Origin: Hofstenia miamia
Taxonomy: Eukaryota > Xenacoelomorpha > Acoela
Length of the DNA stretch: 64,000 bases
Assembly (NCBI GenBank): GCA_004352715.1
Contig: SCFE01000076.1
Location: 756,658 to 820,657, forward strand
Direction: 5' to 3'
The notes under the pieces are model-generated. The model did not search any database and had not been told where the DNA came from. It saw nothing but the letters and a program-made list of their open reading frames with translations. This document shows positions 37,525 through 48,204 of this stretch, in pieces; position 1 is the first letter of the stretch, and each line of letters starts with the position of its first letter. A program made the translations under genes and the position numbers.

Positions 37525-38949
37525 AAAGTCGATCTGTTTCTTAAAAGTAGAAATAGTAGAAATAAGGTTAAAGATATCCATCACCCTAGCTTATTGTAAC
37601 GTTAAGTTTTGCTTGCTAAATATGATTCTCAATGCAATGTCATTCAAGTAACATATTTACTTTGATAAATGTCATTGAAGTTCACTATTTGCTCAAGATT
37701 AGAATGATTAACACTTCGAAAATTGGATTTTGTTTGATGAAAATTTAATATTTTCAATGAGAATAACTTTTCAACAATACATTGCATTTGATGATGATGC
37801 ATCTCACTTCAAGATTAAGACAAAAAGGTTACAAGCTATTCATGATAACATATTTGTTGAGATAAAATTTGAAATGTCTGATTCATAACTTTTAATGTGG
37901 GTTGGACAATTGTTTCGTTAGAAAATAGGATCACAGAGGAGCACAATCCAAGGAATGACCTTATTGGTCTAAGTGAATGCTAGACTGATTTCCAATTACT
38001 TGATGATAATTATTTCATAGGCTACAACGATTTATGTGAAAACAAGCTTCTAGAAACATTATATCTTATTTTGTAAATGTTAAATTTTCATTTCAAATCG
38101 TTGTTAAATATCACATTCAAAATATTAGTTGATATCATTTCACGTGATAATTACTTTATTGGAAAAATAATATGAAACGTTGTCATGCTCGAACTTCCTG
38201 TCAGGGTAATTGTGTAGGTATTAGGGCTCTGCTGTTGATGTATTCCTGATATCAGTTCCGGCTCGTAAGAGATTCACAGTATTTTTATTCTTTAACCAAA
38301 CAAAACTTGCCCCTGAGAGAATTAACCTAGTATGTACACTTAATTACAACTACATATATTGTTAATAGTGCAAAGCATACAATGCCGGATTAAGTATCAT
38401 GGCTTACCAGAGTTGGAGTTGATATGGAAGTCTTGTCTCAAATCTAATCAAAGCATTGCTCATTGATATCAATTGATATCTATTCAAATCAACAGACGCT
38501 TCTTAATGATGTGAACACTATTACATTGCTTGGCTACAATATATTGTTTACTTAATGCTAAGAAATCAAATAGCCTTAACAGCTAATGTGTTCAAGCTAC
38601 TACATTCTTGATTGCGTTGAATTTGGGCTCATATTATTACTGAATAAAATTTCACTATATTAATGTGATATCTTCTTTCAGCCTATGCACTAAGTTTATA
38701 ACTTTACCTTAGTTCATAGTACATGTAACTAGGAACCTACCTAAGTTTATGCTCTTAACGGTTGTGCGACACGAAACAATTATTTGCTATTGGGATATGA
38801 AACACCCCAATCAAAAAAACTGGCAATAGAGTACTATTGCTCACAAATAAAACCGTCAATATAAATGTTTCCTTGAAACAACATTAAATTTGGTTGTTTC
38901 TTATAAATCAATTATAATTTTTCCTGAAATTTACACATGCATACATTAT

Positions 38950-39512
38950 TCTCAAGCACTCGAAACCGAGTATGACAATATTCAACGCTTGTGCTATGAC
39001 AACGACGTCGTTTTGAACAAATCTAAATGCAAGCAGACTATTTTCGGAAACTATGATAACGTTTTACCCGGCGACATTTCCATCGTTAGTTCTTTAATGT
39101 CTGGGTGTTAGTATCAAGTGATCTAAAGTAGAACTATCATGTCAGCTACATTACGAGGAAAGCCTCTCAAAGACTATACTGTCTTATAATCCTGAAAAGC
39201 TGTTGTGATATCATTACAACGAATAGCATATTTCTCTGTACCATTGTTAGCATTCTGGATTACTGCTTACCTGTTTTCACTGTGCTACCTGATTGCCTAA
39301 ACTCCAAATTACAAACCATTTGCAATTGAGCACTGCGCATCATGACTGGACGCACTAGTGGAGCTATGATTATAGACTCAAGACGAATCCATCTCGATGC
39401 TCGTCTTTTTAAAGCAGCGGATTCACATCCTAGCCATGCCCTACACAGAATCAATCCTGATGCATTGCCCTTTACCGGGAAATTCCGTGTACACCGCCTA
39501 AAATCACGCTGA
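38950..39512 (+). pseudogene. Non-LTR retrotransposon ORF2 C-terminal fragment, decayed
   Basis: The plus strand shows ALETEYDNIQRLCYDNDVVL followed by NKSKCKQTIFG and VLPGDI, a pattern seen after the YADD box of LINE reverse transcriptases. After a frame change comes ILDYCLPVFTVLPDCLNSKL, QTICN, an in-frame TGA, then ALRIMTGRTSGAMIIDSRR and a further 45 open codons to a stop near 39512. The LxxxQNRALRIxTG pattern is common to the LINE thumb or C-terminal region. Different in sequence from the fragment at 22220-23310. Confidence 0.65.
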
Positions 39513-39887
39513 CATGCTAGCCAGTTTATTCCCTTCTATACAAGCTATTTTAATAACTAATGGCTATATATGTTCATTTGTTTTAAAAATATACGATTTC
39601 TTTTTTTCTTTCTTTTTTCTATTCTTTGAACTGATCATTCTAGAAAATTTTGATTTGTATCCGGCACAGTATAAGACTTATTATTGCATCTCGCAAAGAT
39701 TGACTTAGGTTTGAGGTAATTCTGTCTAATATTTGCTTGTGAACCATTTGATAGCATTTTTAGCAATGGCTCACTTGTAAACTAATTGTCTGATGTAATA
39801 TGTCGGCCCTGTTTGAATACAAGATTTCATAAGATTACATTATACGATCAAATAGTGTACATCAGATTTGTGATTCGTAGTTATGCA

Positions 39888-40405
39888 TGTATATATATAT
39901 ATATANNNNNNNNNNNNNNNNNNNNNNNNNNNNNNNNNNNNNNNNNNNNNNNNNNNNNNNNNNNNNNNNNNNNNNNNNNNNNNNNNNNNNNNNNNNNNNN
40001 NNNNNNNNNNNNNNNNNNNNNNNNNNNNNNNNNNNNNNNNNNNNNNNNNNNNNNNNNNNNNNNNNNNNNNNNNNNNNNNNNNNNNNNNNNNNNNNNNNNN
40101 NNNNNNNNNNNNNNNNNNNNNNNNNNNNNNNNNNNNNNNNNNNNNNNNNNNNNNNNNNNNNNNNNNNNNNNNNNNNNNNNNNNNNNNNNNNNNNNNNNNN
40201 NNNNNNNNNNNNNNNNNNNNNNNNNNNNNNNNNNNNNNNNNNNNNNNNNNNNNNNNNNNNNNNNNNNNNNNNNNNNNNNNNNNNNNNNNNNNNNNNNNNN
40301 NNNNNNNNNNNNNNNNNNNNNNNNNNNNNNNNNNNNNNNNNNNNNNNNNNNNNNNNNNNNNNNNNNNNNNNNNNNNNNNNNNNNNNNNNNNNNNNNNNNN
40401 NNNNN
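39888..40405. other. (TA)n tract and 500-N assembly gap
   Basis: (TA)n up to 39905, then exactly 500 N (39906-40405), a conventional size for a gap of unknown length. The missing part should include the N-terminal half of the adjacent Tc1 transposase. Confidence 0.9.
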
Positions 40406-40858
40406 CAAAAAATTATGGTTTGGGGAGCACTTTCCTATCGTGGGTTTTATTTGAAAATTTTAGACGGAAAAGCCACAATCGACAGTCAAAGATATTGCCA
40501 AATTATAGCTGAATTTATGCCTTATGCTGATGCTTTATATGATGATGGATGGATACTCCAACAGGACGGAGCAACCCCGCACACGTCAGCAAAGACAAAA
40601 AATTGGTTTTCTGAAAATAATATCCAGTTTTTGCAATGGCCACCAAGTTCTGCTGATCTTTCCCCAATCGAAAACGTGTGGCAGATATTGAAAAATGACG
40701 TTGAGAAGAAAAATCCGAAAAATATATCCGATTTAAAAGAAAAAATCCAAGAAAGTCAACACATTTTGACATCTGAAATGAAGTCCAATTTAATGAAATC
40801 AGTTTCAGTTCGTTTGAATGAAGTTATTTCTACAGGAGGAAAACAAATTAGACTTTGA
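40406..40858 (+). CDS. Tc1-like transposase, C-terminal DDE catalytic half (5' part in gap)
   Basis: An open frame of about 150 codons from the gap edge to TGA at 40856-40858. It shows KIMVWGALSYRGF, then the second catalytic Asp in QQDGATPHTS, and the catalytic Glu in SADLSPIENVWQILK. Exactly 34 residues separate the Asp and Glu, the DD34E spacing of the Tc1 clade. The end is VRLNEVISTGGKQIRL. This half has no stop or frameshift, unlike the other transposases here, so it may derive from a younger insertion. The first catalytic Asp and the DNA-binding domain are not visible. Confidence 0.88.
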   Translation, partial: QKIMVWGALSYRGFYLKILDGKATIDSQRYCQIIAEFMPYADALYDDGWILQQDGATPHTSAKTKNWFSENNIQFLQWPPSSADLSPIENVWQILKNDVEKKNPKNISDLKEKIQESQHILTSEMKSNLMKSVSVRLNEVISTGGKQIRL

Positions 40859-40980
40859 TGGTTTTTACTTATAGTCCTTTAATGTATCTTTAAAATCGTA
40901 CCTTTCTTGAGTTGTTACGTTCAGTAGTTCAAAAGTAATATGCCTTTTTTCTAGTCTCATTTTTTTTGCAGCCAACTATA
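40859..40980 (+). mobile_element. Right end of the Tc1 element with TA target
   Basis: Downstream of the transposase the sequence ends TTTTTTTTGCAGCCAACTA, then TA (40979-40980). Its reverse complement starts TAGTTGGCTGCAAAAA, close to the CAGTTGGCTGC-style ends of Tc1 elements. The sequence beyond TA continues in a Penelope-like reading frame. The left end lies in or beyond the N gap. Confidence 0.6.
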
Positions 40981-41345
40981 TAGATAAAAATGTGACAATT
41001 GCAATAAATTGCACATTGGTGAAACAATTCTACAATTCGGAAAGAGAATAAAAGAACATCTTAGTGGTCATTTAAACACAGAAATCTATCAACATCCTCA
41101 CGAACTTAAAGAAAATAATTTTGACATCACAAAAAGAACAAAGAACACCAAATAGCAAAAGCAATTATACTAAAGAAAGAAGATCATAATTATATTTTAA
41201 TCAAGCAAGTTAATTACATCAAAAGAACTTATCTATTTTAGTTAATACATGTATATATGATTTTTTAATTATTTAGTGTAATATTTTTCTAAAGTTATAT
41301 TGCCGCAATATTATATTCTGACGATGACCCATAAGTAGTTGAAAT
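40981..41345 (+). pseudogene. Penelope-like element GIY-YIG endonuclease end and 3' tail
   Basis: From 40991 the frame reads CDNCNKLHIGETILQFGKR, IKEHLSGHLNTEIYQHPHEL and KENNFDI; after one frame change near 41140 it continues EHQIAKAIILKKEDHNYILI to TAG at 41239-41241. The CxxC, (Y/H)IGET, R and EH residues match the C-terminal GIY-YIG domain of Penelope-like retroelements. The tail CTGACGATGACCCATAAGTA near 41320 resembles the conserved 3' motif of such elements. The Tc1 element begins at the TA just upstream, inside the codons preceding the CxxC. Confidence 0.75.
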
Positions 41346-41419
41346 GCATCAATAGGCCCTTATAGACTAAATGAATTTATATAGCATATCTCTTAAATAT
41401 ATACATATATATATATAAT

Positions 41420-42270
41420 ATTCCGCTTTACCTGTATCGGGTTTATCCGGATATTCGGTTTCCTTGCACACTTTCTTAAGTCCGAGTTATTCATTGTGTT
41501 TTTCTCTAATAAAACTATCGGTTAATCCGATATTTCTAATTCGTAATTCGTTGTAAATTTCTGGTTCAAATGTTACTTTGTATAGAAATTGTACTCGCAT
41601 AAACCGTATCAAAATTTGATCATTCAGTAGTGATCGCATAATGTACGCAAGTACTTGCGGCGCTGTCACTGATTAATTACGGACGATACCATAACTGCTC
41701 GTTTTGTTTCTCATCATTCATTGACAATAAGTAGTATACTGTTAAAAACGATGGCTGAAAAACGAAAGCGTGTAAGCAGGACTTATCAAGAAAAATATGA
41801 TATGATAGTGTTTTGTGAGAAGCATCCCTCAATGAGCCAGAAAAATGTAGCTGCAAAATTTAAATTAAAACCGTCGACATTGAGCGACATCTTAAAGAGC
41901 AAAGCTAAAACGAAAAATTTGGTCGCTACCTTCCCGACGCACGGATTTTGATTTTGTGAATTTATTACATGTTCGTATATTACATTTTCATTTGTGAATT
42001 TAATACACCGTACAAGTGTAAAAAAACATATTTTTGATTCGTTCTGTCAAGTGAGGATGACGCAATTTCGTGATTGTTCTCAACAGGCATTCTTCTTAAA
42101 TCTAGTTGACAGGTTTGTTTCCATTACGTTTCCACCCTGCAACAACCTGGCCATATCCATATTCCTAGCCAATTCCATATTTTCAATGATGTCAGAGTTA
42201 AAATTTTCAAATTCACAATCCGGACAAAAATCGCCTGTCCACCAGGATACGGATAAAACGAAATTGACTG
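41420..42270 (+). mobile_element. Internally deleted pogo/Tigger-type element (approximate limits)
   Basis: The outer arms share TTTATCCG-containing repeats in opposite orientation: GTATCGGGTTTATCCGGAT near 41436 and, as reverse complement from 42270, CAGTCAATTTCGTTTTATCC followed by TA. TTATCCG-rich ends starting CAGT with a TA target are typical of pogo/Tigger elements. A pogo-type DNA-binding domain lies inside. The exact left end is uncertain. Confidence 0.5.
41751..41951 (+). pseudogene. pogo/Tigger transposase N-terminal helix-turn-helix (CENP-B N / psq type), truncated
   Basis: The ATG at 41751 opens MAEKRKRVSRTYQEKYDMIV, then CEKHPSMSQKNVAAKFKLKP and STLSDILKSKAK. This is the CENP-B-N/psq helix-turn-helix that begins pogo-family transposases. 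It leaves the family pattern after about 53 residues (KTKNLVATFPTHGF) and stops at 41951, so the second DNA-binding domain and the DDE region are gone. Not a functional transposase by itself. Confidence 0.75.
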
Positions 42271-42319
42271 TATATTTATAAAAGTGTTAATCTTGTCTAC
42301 ATTATTTTTGCGGATTCCT

Positions 42320-42324
<5 letters not shown>

Positions 42325-42356
<32 letters not shown>

Positions 42357-42566
42357 NNNNNNNNNNNNNNNNNNNNNNNNNNNNNNNNNNNNNNNNNNNN
42401 NNNNNNNNNNNNNNNNNNNNNNNNNNNNNNNNNNNNNNNNNNNNNNNNNNNNNNNNNNNNNNNNNNNNNNNNNNNNNNNNNNNNNNNNNNNNNNNNNNNN
42501 NNNNNNNNNNNNNNNNNNNNNNNNNNNNNNNNNNNNNNNNNNNNNNNNNNNNNNNNNNNNNNNNNN

Positions 42567-42594
<28 letters not shown>
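42325..42594. repeat. (TA)n microsatellite with assembly gap 42357-42566
   Basis: TA repeats flank a 210-N gap. Confidence 0.95.
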
Positions 42595-42598
<4 letters not shown>

Positions 42599-43163
42599 CT
42601 GAATTGTGTCAAAGTTTTGGATAAAATTCACATGCTCTTAGTATTTCAACTATTGTTAGTCAATTGTAAGTGATTCTAAAGGAATATCATAGCATTGTAA
42701 GTTGTCTACAAAGCTATCAAAAATATAGATAATGGGAGACAAATGATTTTGATGATTTCTTCACATAAAGTTTCAGGATTATATTTTTAAGAAACAATGT
42801 AATGTAAAAGTTGCACTGAAAATAGCAAAGCAATCTCTTAATCACCACAATTCATCAACATTTCTTGGAAAGAGCAAAATTCACCTAGAAAATCAATGTT
42901 CTAAAGAAGGCTTCCTGTACAGTTAAAATTAATAATCCCCACTTTTTGTCATTATGTTCTTAATTCCTTGTACTAAGATTTCTTCTTTCAAAAGCATTAC
43001 TATGCTGATGAATTTCTGGAAAGCGATTCTGCAGGAAGGGAAAAAGCCTCACTCTCATTCAATGGATTGCTAGTACAGGTCCAAAAATAAACTTATGTAT
43101 ATTTCATTGAGGTGTGCGACTTGTGTGAAGTGACTGTTGGCAATGGTGCTATACAAATTTCAT

Positions 43164-43355
43164 TCAATTAAGAATTTCTAGATGTTTCATCTTCATAGTA
43201 ATATTTTCTAGCAGATAAGGATCCAGAATTGTAATATCATCTTCATTGATGTCATCAGATTCTGTAACTGCCATAAAATTCGAATCATTTATGTCTGAAA
43301 ATATGTGAATATCCCTATCCTCATCAACGTCCTCAAATAATGCTTTAGCAACCAA
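43164..43355 (-). pseudogene. Acidic open frame, possibly a piggyBac transposase N-terminal remnant
   Basis: A 63-codon minus-strand frame rich in Asp and Glu: FEDVDEDRDIHIFSD, AVTESDDINEDDITIL and DPYLLENITMKM. piggyBac-family transposases often begin with an acidic stretch of this style (TDEDxxDED-like). Palindromic GGGGTATG/CATATCCC motifs occur at 43679-43697. No catalytic region is visible, so this is a weak suggestion; it could equally be a chance frame. Confidence 0.25.
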
Positions 43356-43902
43356 TATTTTGATATCTAACTACACAACCTCTTTTGTCACTACATGCTT
43401 AAACAGTAAATTATAATGTATTTTTGCCTTATATATTTTAAAAAACTGATCTAGGAAAGATTGATTAATATATAAGTTGAAACTCTACTAGAGATTTATG
43501 TGGTGTATCACATACCCCAATGGTCTTTAGAAAACAATTTGCTGTGCAAACATTCTTCAAAATAAAACTAATGAGTGAAAACATATTTAAGTGACTGCTT
43601 ATATAATAATAGTAAAAATAACAAAATGGTTTAGTATTAGCGTGAATAGTCTTTGAGCAGTATTACATTCAATGTTGGATGGGGTATGACATATCCCAAA
43701 AATCGACGAACCGTTAAACTATTATTACTAACAACCATTTGGGTGGTACTGTACAATCCCTTTGATTTGGTTACTCTGACTCCATATTGACTCCATATCA
43801 ACAACACAAAGGCCTATGGCTGACCTGCAACAATTGCTCGATTACAACAGATATCGTAATGTTAACAGAAAACCGATAGTCTTAGCGGTTAATCTTAGTT
43901 TT

Positions 43903-44537
43903 GGGTAATTTTATTACCCCAAGAAGAACTAAAATCGAATTTTGAGCACAAATCAAATTGGAAAAATCTCATGTATTCTTTTCCACTTTTTTAAACTACT
44001 TTTTGCATGCACATTATGGGAACAATAAAAATTTAAATTTGCTTATTTAGATTCAGCAAAAACATCAATAGGCTAAGTTGGTGGCGGCTTTGTTACCCCA
44101 AAAGAAATCCACTTAAAACTCTTGTTTTCTGATGTTTGCTGGTTTGTTTTAGTAATGCCATGCTTGAAAAACCCGAATGTTAATTATACTTCTTTATACA
44201 AAACTAATTGAAATAATTTTGAAGAATTTAGGGCAACAGTTTTATCTTGCGGTTCGAATTCAGCCTGGAATTTTCTTTGCTGGGCCAAATACAGCCGAAA
44301 CATTGTTTATGATCAGCCTTGGGGAGGGTAGCGGTTATAAATTTTAATATGCGTCCAACTCTTGGATAAAAAGTTTTAATTGTAAAAGTATCCAGCAAAT
44401 TATAGTTCAATTTTTATGCAAACCGTCTAAAATTTATTTTTGCTTAAGATCTAAAGAATTAAGTAAAAAATTTTCATATATAGGACTCTATCTATGCAAT
44501 TTTAAGATACTTTAATTTGGGGTAACTTTGTTACCCC
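43903..44537. repeat. Recurring palindromic GGGGTAAC..GTTACCCC motif
   Basis: GGGTAATTTTATTACCCC at 43903-43920, a half unit CTTTGTTACCCCA at 44088-44100, and the perfect palindrome GGGGTAACTTTGTTACCCC at 44519-44537. A further variant GGGGTTATGAAGTTACCCC occurs at 47050-47068. No gene is seen in 43360-44650. Confidence 0.55.
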
Positions 44538-44653
44538 AAACTTCGTTTAGCCGTAAAGTATTTTAACATCGCTTAAAGATTTGATAGTGTTAGTTATTTA
44601 ATAAATGCATAAATTTTCACCTCACCTCAAAATAATTGTTTGTTATTACTCAN

Positions 44654-44655
<2 letters not shown>

Positions 44656-44687
<32 letters not shown>
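44656..44687. repeat. (TA)n microsatellite
   Basis: Pure TA repeat preceded by a single ambiguous base at 44653. Confidence 0.95.
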
Positions 44688-44688
<1 letters not shown>

Positions 44689-45235
44689 TATCATGAACAC
44701 AAAATATTACAGACTTTTTGGCTTGATTTACATTTTATACATTCAATAATAACTCAATTATCCATACACCTAACTAAATCAAAGGACTTGACTCATCAAA
44801 TCGGGTCAAGCATCAACTCCCTCTGATAATACCCTGTACAGGCGCTTAGGCATGCATTATAAATTTAACAAATAACAATAACAAAATAAACCATAAATAT
44901 AAGATGACGGCTTGTCATAGAACAGAACACGATGTTAGAGTAAAACTTTTATTTCCTTCTTACAAAGCTGGCATGAATCACTAGTTAGCAATGTAAACAG
45001 TGTAAAAATAGATCATAAATAGAACATGCAATGCTTTATAGTTCTAATTCGAATAGAATATGTTCCTCGATCAATTACATTCGTGTTCAATTGAATAAAA
45101 AGTTTTCAGAAGTTTTTATACTACACGGACTTAAGTATTTAAACTAGTTAAAGTTTACCTGCCATTTCAACACTTTGAATTTACTCCGCATTTTTAAATT
45201 GGTCAAATGTAAACCTTTCAAATGTCTCTACTCTA

Positions 45236-45251
45236 CTATACTATAGTATAG
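45236..45251. repeat. Perfect 16-bp palindrome
   Basis: CTATACTATAGTATAG reads the same on both strands. Isolated, with no flanking feature recognised. Confidence 0.6.
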
Positions 45252-45535
45252 GGCATTTTAATTTCGCATGTTTTATATTCGTACAACACTGAACATACTA
45301 CGAAACGAAATAAATCGAAGAGAATTAAACACCTATTTTAGTGATACTATAATAACTTTAACCATAACTAGTAAGTCAAATTTTTACTAGAAATATGTTT
45401 ACATCTCAAATTGTCGACACACCTGCTAATGTTGCAAAATGAAAGTTGTACATTTATAATAAATTTAATATGTTCATATTTCTTATTCAGTAATTGAAAA
45501 TTGCTGTGGTTCTTAATATACAGGGCTTCCGAAAT

Positions 45536-45835
45536 CTAATTTTTTGGTATTGTCATTATTATATTAAAGTTGTTCTTTCTTGAATGATGTTGATGCATGA
45601 AAATATCTGACATTAGAATACTTGACAGATGCTCATTTATTTTTTTTACGAAATGGCGCTTAATTTCCCCGATGTAAGATGTATTACATTCTTCACAATT
45701 ATATTTATAAGCAAGTGAATAAACTTGCATTTCTTCTATTGGGTCTTTGTTCATAAAAATATTAGATGTTTTCTTTGATTGCAAAATTGTTGTTAACTTA
45801 GTTGGTATTAATAGAGTATTGATGATCTAAAATCA
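45536..45835 (-). pseudogene. Penelope-like element GIY-YIG endonuclease fragment (second copy)
   Basis: The minus strand is open from about 45835: IINTLLIPTKLTTILQSKKT, then YSLAYKYNCEECNTSYIGEI and KRHFVKKINEHLSS, ending with IFMHQHHSRKNNFNIIMTIP. The CxxC, YIGE, KR and NEH residues match the Penelope-like GIY-YIG domain and align with the fragment at 40991. It stops at 45536 before the usual C-terminal helix, and no reverse transcriptase region is visible to its right. Confidence 0.75.
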
Positions 45836-46365
45836 TGATTATTAGTCCTTCTACATCGTTAGTTTTAAAATTGTTACCCCGAATTATAAATTCCATATTT
45901 TTTAATATAGAATAAATTTAAAGAATTGAGTTCAATTTACATAAATTTTTTCATTTATAGCATGCGATGTAAAAAATTTGAGAGCAAAACTCATGTGCTT
46001 ATCTCCGGCACTTGCGAACAGTGCAATAAAGACTTATTGTTTGTTGATTTTTCTTTTTTTCTTCTATGAAGTTTATTGTAAATTGTTCTCATTGAGATAC
46101 ATTAAAGAATAGAGAACATTTACCTTTACTCAAATATGGCCACAATGAAATTTTGAGACATAAAGTTAACTGACGAGTTTTGTACGTTCGCTTGTATATT
46201 GATCGTTAATTTATTTGCAAAGTTTCAACAATTTAAAAAAACTAATTTACAATATTGTATGAAGTAAGCTAGATGTCCATAACAATGCTACAAATTTGAC
46301 TTAGATATAGGTTAGCTTATTTTAATGTGACTGCGTTGGTAATAGTAATTTCTGCCTGTTATGCA

Positions 46366-46433
46366 CCAATCAGCGTAACTTATCACATTTATGGTAATTG
46401 GTTAAGTGCAAAATCAGATTACACATTATAAAA
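46366..46433 (+). promoter_or_regulatory. Possible promoter: CCAAT box and TATA-like box
   Basis: CACCAATCAGCG places a canonical CCAAT box at 46366-46370; TATAAAA lies at 46427-46433. The following 180 bp (to about 46620) are GC-richer than the surroundings. No open reading frame follows on the plus strand, so this may be chance or transposon-derived. Confidence 0.25.
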
Positions 46434-47519
46434 CCAAATACTTTTCACGAGGCCTCCTTTCAAACCAGGGTGAATGTTGATATTTGAGTTAGAGAGTCGC
46501 CATAATTGTCGTCCAGCTAACTCATCCGGCAGTCAAGTCAAAAATTTCCCGGTTGGGGTTCCTCGACACTCCTAGACAAATCGGGTCGCGGGCCATTCAC
46601 AATTGTTAGGGAGGAAGAACACTATCTGAATTTTGGAACATTTTAAGAAGGCAAATCCTTCAATTGTTAAAATTCTTAAAGACCAATAGATCCTAATTAT
46701 ATACTTGTATTTTTTTATTGATTTTGTCTTGTTTTCATTGATTCTTTTATGCTAAAACATTTTTGCGCATATTATACTAGTAATTTTTATCTTTGATTAG
46801 TTTGGCGTACGGATCATTGTTAGACAGGCCAACTCATGTCACAGGTTAAAAATTGAATGAACATCACTGTGAACATCGAAACATATTTCATGCTCAATAT
46901 TAGAGTTCAAAATTTCCTAATCCAGGTGAACTACCATCCTCAGTTATTTACAAGTAACATTAGATATCTGAAAGGAGAGTTGCATATATGCAAATGTAAG
47001 ACATGACATAATATTGTATTCTTATGATATTTGTTAGATCAAATAACTTGGGGTTATGAAGTTACCCCATATGGCGATAATCATAGAAATGCAGTTAATA
47101 TTGTAAATAAACCTGCTAAACATTGCTGCTATTTAGCATTATTAGCCATTTAGGTAATATAAAAGTCATGTTTTTGTATAAACTTAACAAATAATTTTTG
47201 CAATGTTCTATATTATGGTTTTGATTTTTAGCATGAGGTTATATTTTTGCATTGTGAATTCAAATTTGATGTAAATTTGTTCTTTCAATTATTTATTTTC
47301 TCCTCTCACGCCTCTGACATGCAATTTTAATGAACAAAGTAATTGAAAATGGTTGCTTTTTTGTAATGCGAAGTTATAATCGTTGTTTTGCAATTTCTAT
47401 TGTTCTTGACAAGATATCCACAAACGTATTTGATCGCAAGTTTGAGTAATTATTTTTTTAAATTCTTTAATATTTGCAAGTGAATGAGATAGCACCATAA
47501 AAAATCGTTTGGTCTGAGC

Positions 47520-48196
47520 TAGTGTTGAATCAGGTCAGAATTTTAAAACAGGTCTAAGGCCAAAACAAGATCGGTATCTATGTAGTTTGATTAACTATAT
47601 ATCATTTTGATTTTATTAAATGGACAAATTTTGTTAAATCGCTATATTTATAGTACCAGTTCTTTACTTAACTGCTTTACTTCATTAAAGATGTGAAATG
47701 TGTCATAGGCTTTCGTAGAACATCAAAAATCATAGAACAGTATATAATTACTGTATTTTATTTGTGGAAACATCAGTCACAAGCACTTTGTTTATCTATG
47801 ATTAGCTTTCAGCTAATAAAGAGGGTTAACCTATTTATCCAATCACAATGAGTTTATTTCCACTTCCTTCCAAATTGTATTAGTATTATAGTTGATATTT
47901 ATCAAATGCAATCTTAAAAATAATCAATATGTTGTGGCTGCATGACTGTTTAATTCAGATAATAAATTATTTATTGGAGCGATTTTCTGTTGTTTTAGAA
48001 TACATGTATGTTAATTACTTGAAAACCGACGTGTGCATTCAAGTACAGTATAAAATAAAAGAAAAAATGGAATTTGAAAAGATCCAGCATCCTTTCCTCT
48101 ATGAAAATCACTATTAAAAAGGTTTAAGTCAGATCAGGTTTAATGCCGAAACAGGTCAGGTCTGGTCAGATTTGAAATGCAGTTAGCTCATCACTA
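47520..48196. mobile_element. 677-bp non-autonomous hAT-type element
   Basis: The left end TAGTGTTGA and the reverse complement of the right end TAGTGATGA match at 8 of 9 bases. The flanks GTCTGAGC (47512-47519) and GTCTGAAC (48197-48204) match at 7 of 8, an 8-bp target duplication. Subterminal CAGGTC motifs occur in both arms. TAGTGATGAG-type ends with 8-bp duplications are typical of hAT elements. No transposase is encoded. Confidence 0.7.
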
Positions 48197-48204
48197 GTCT
48201 GAAC

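Noticed and set aside
46430-46620. tRNA or tRNA-derived SINE in a GC-richer patch
   Set aside because: A GGTTCC-like phrase is present but no cloverleaf or A box could be fitted; no tRNA or rRNA gene was found in the window.
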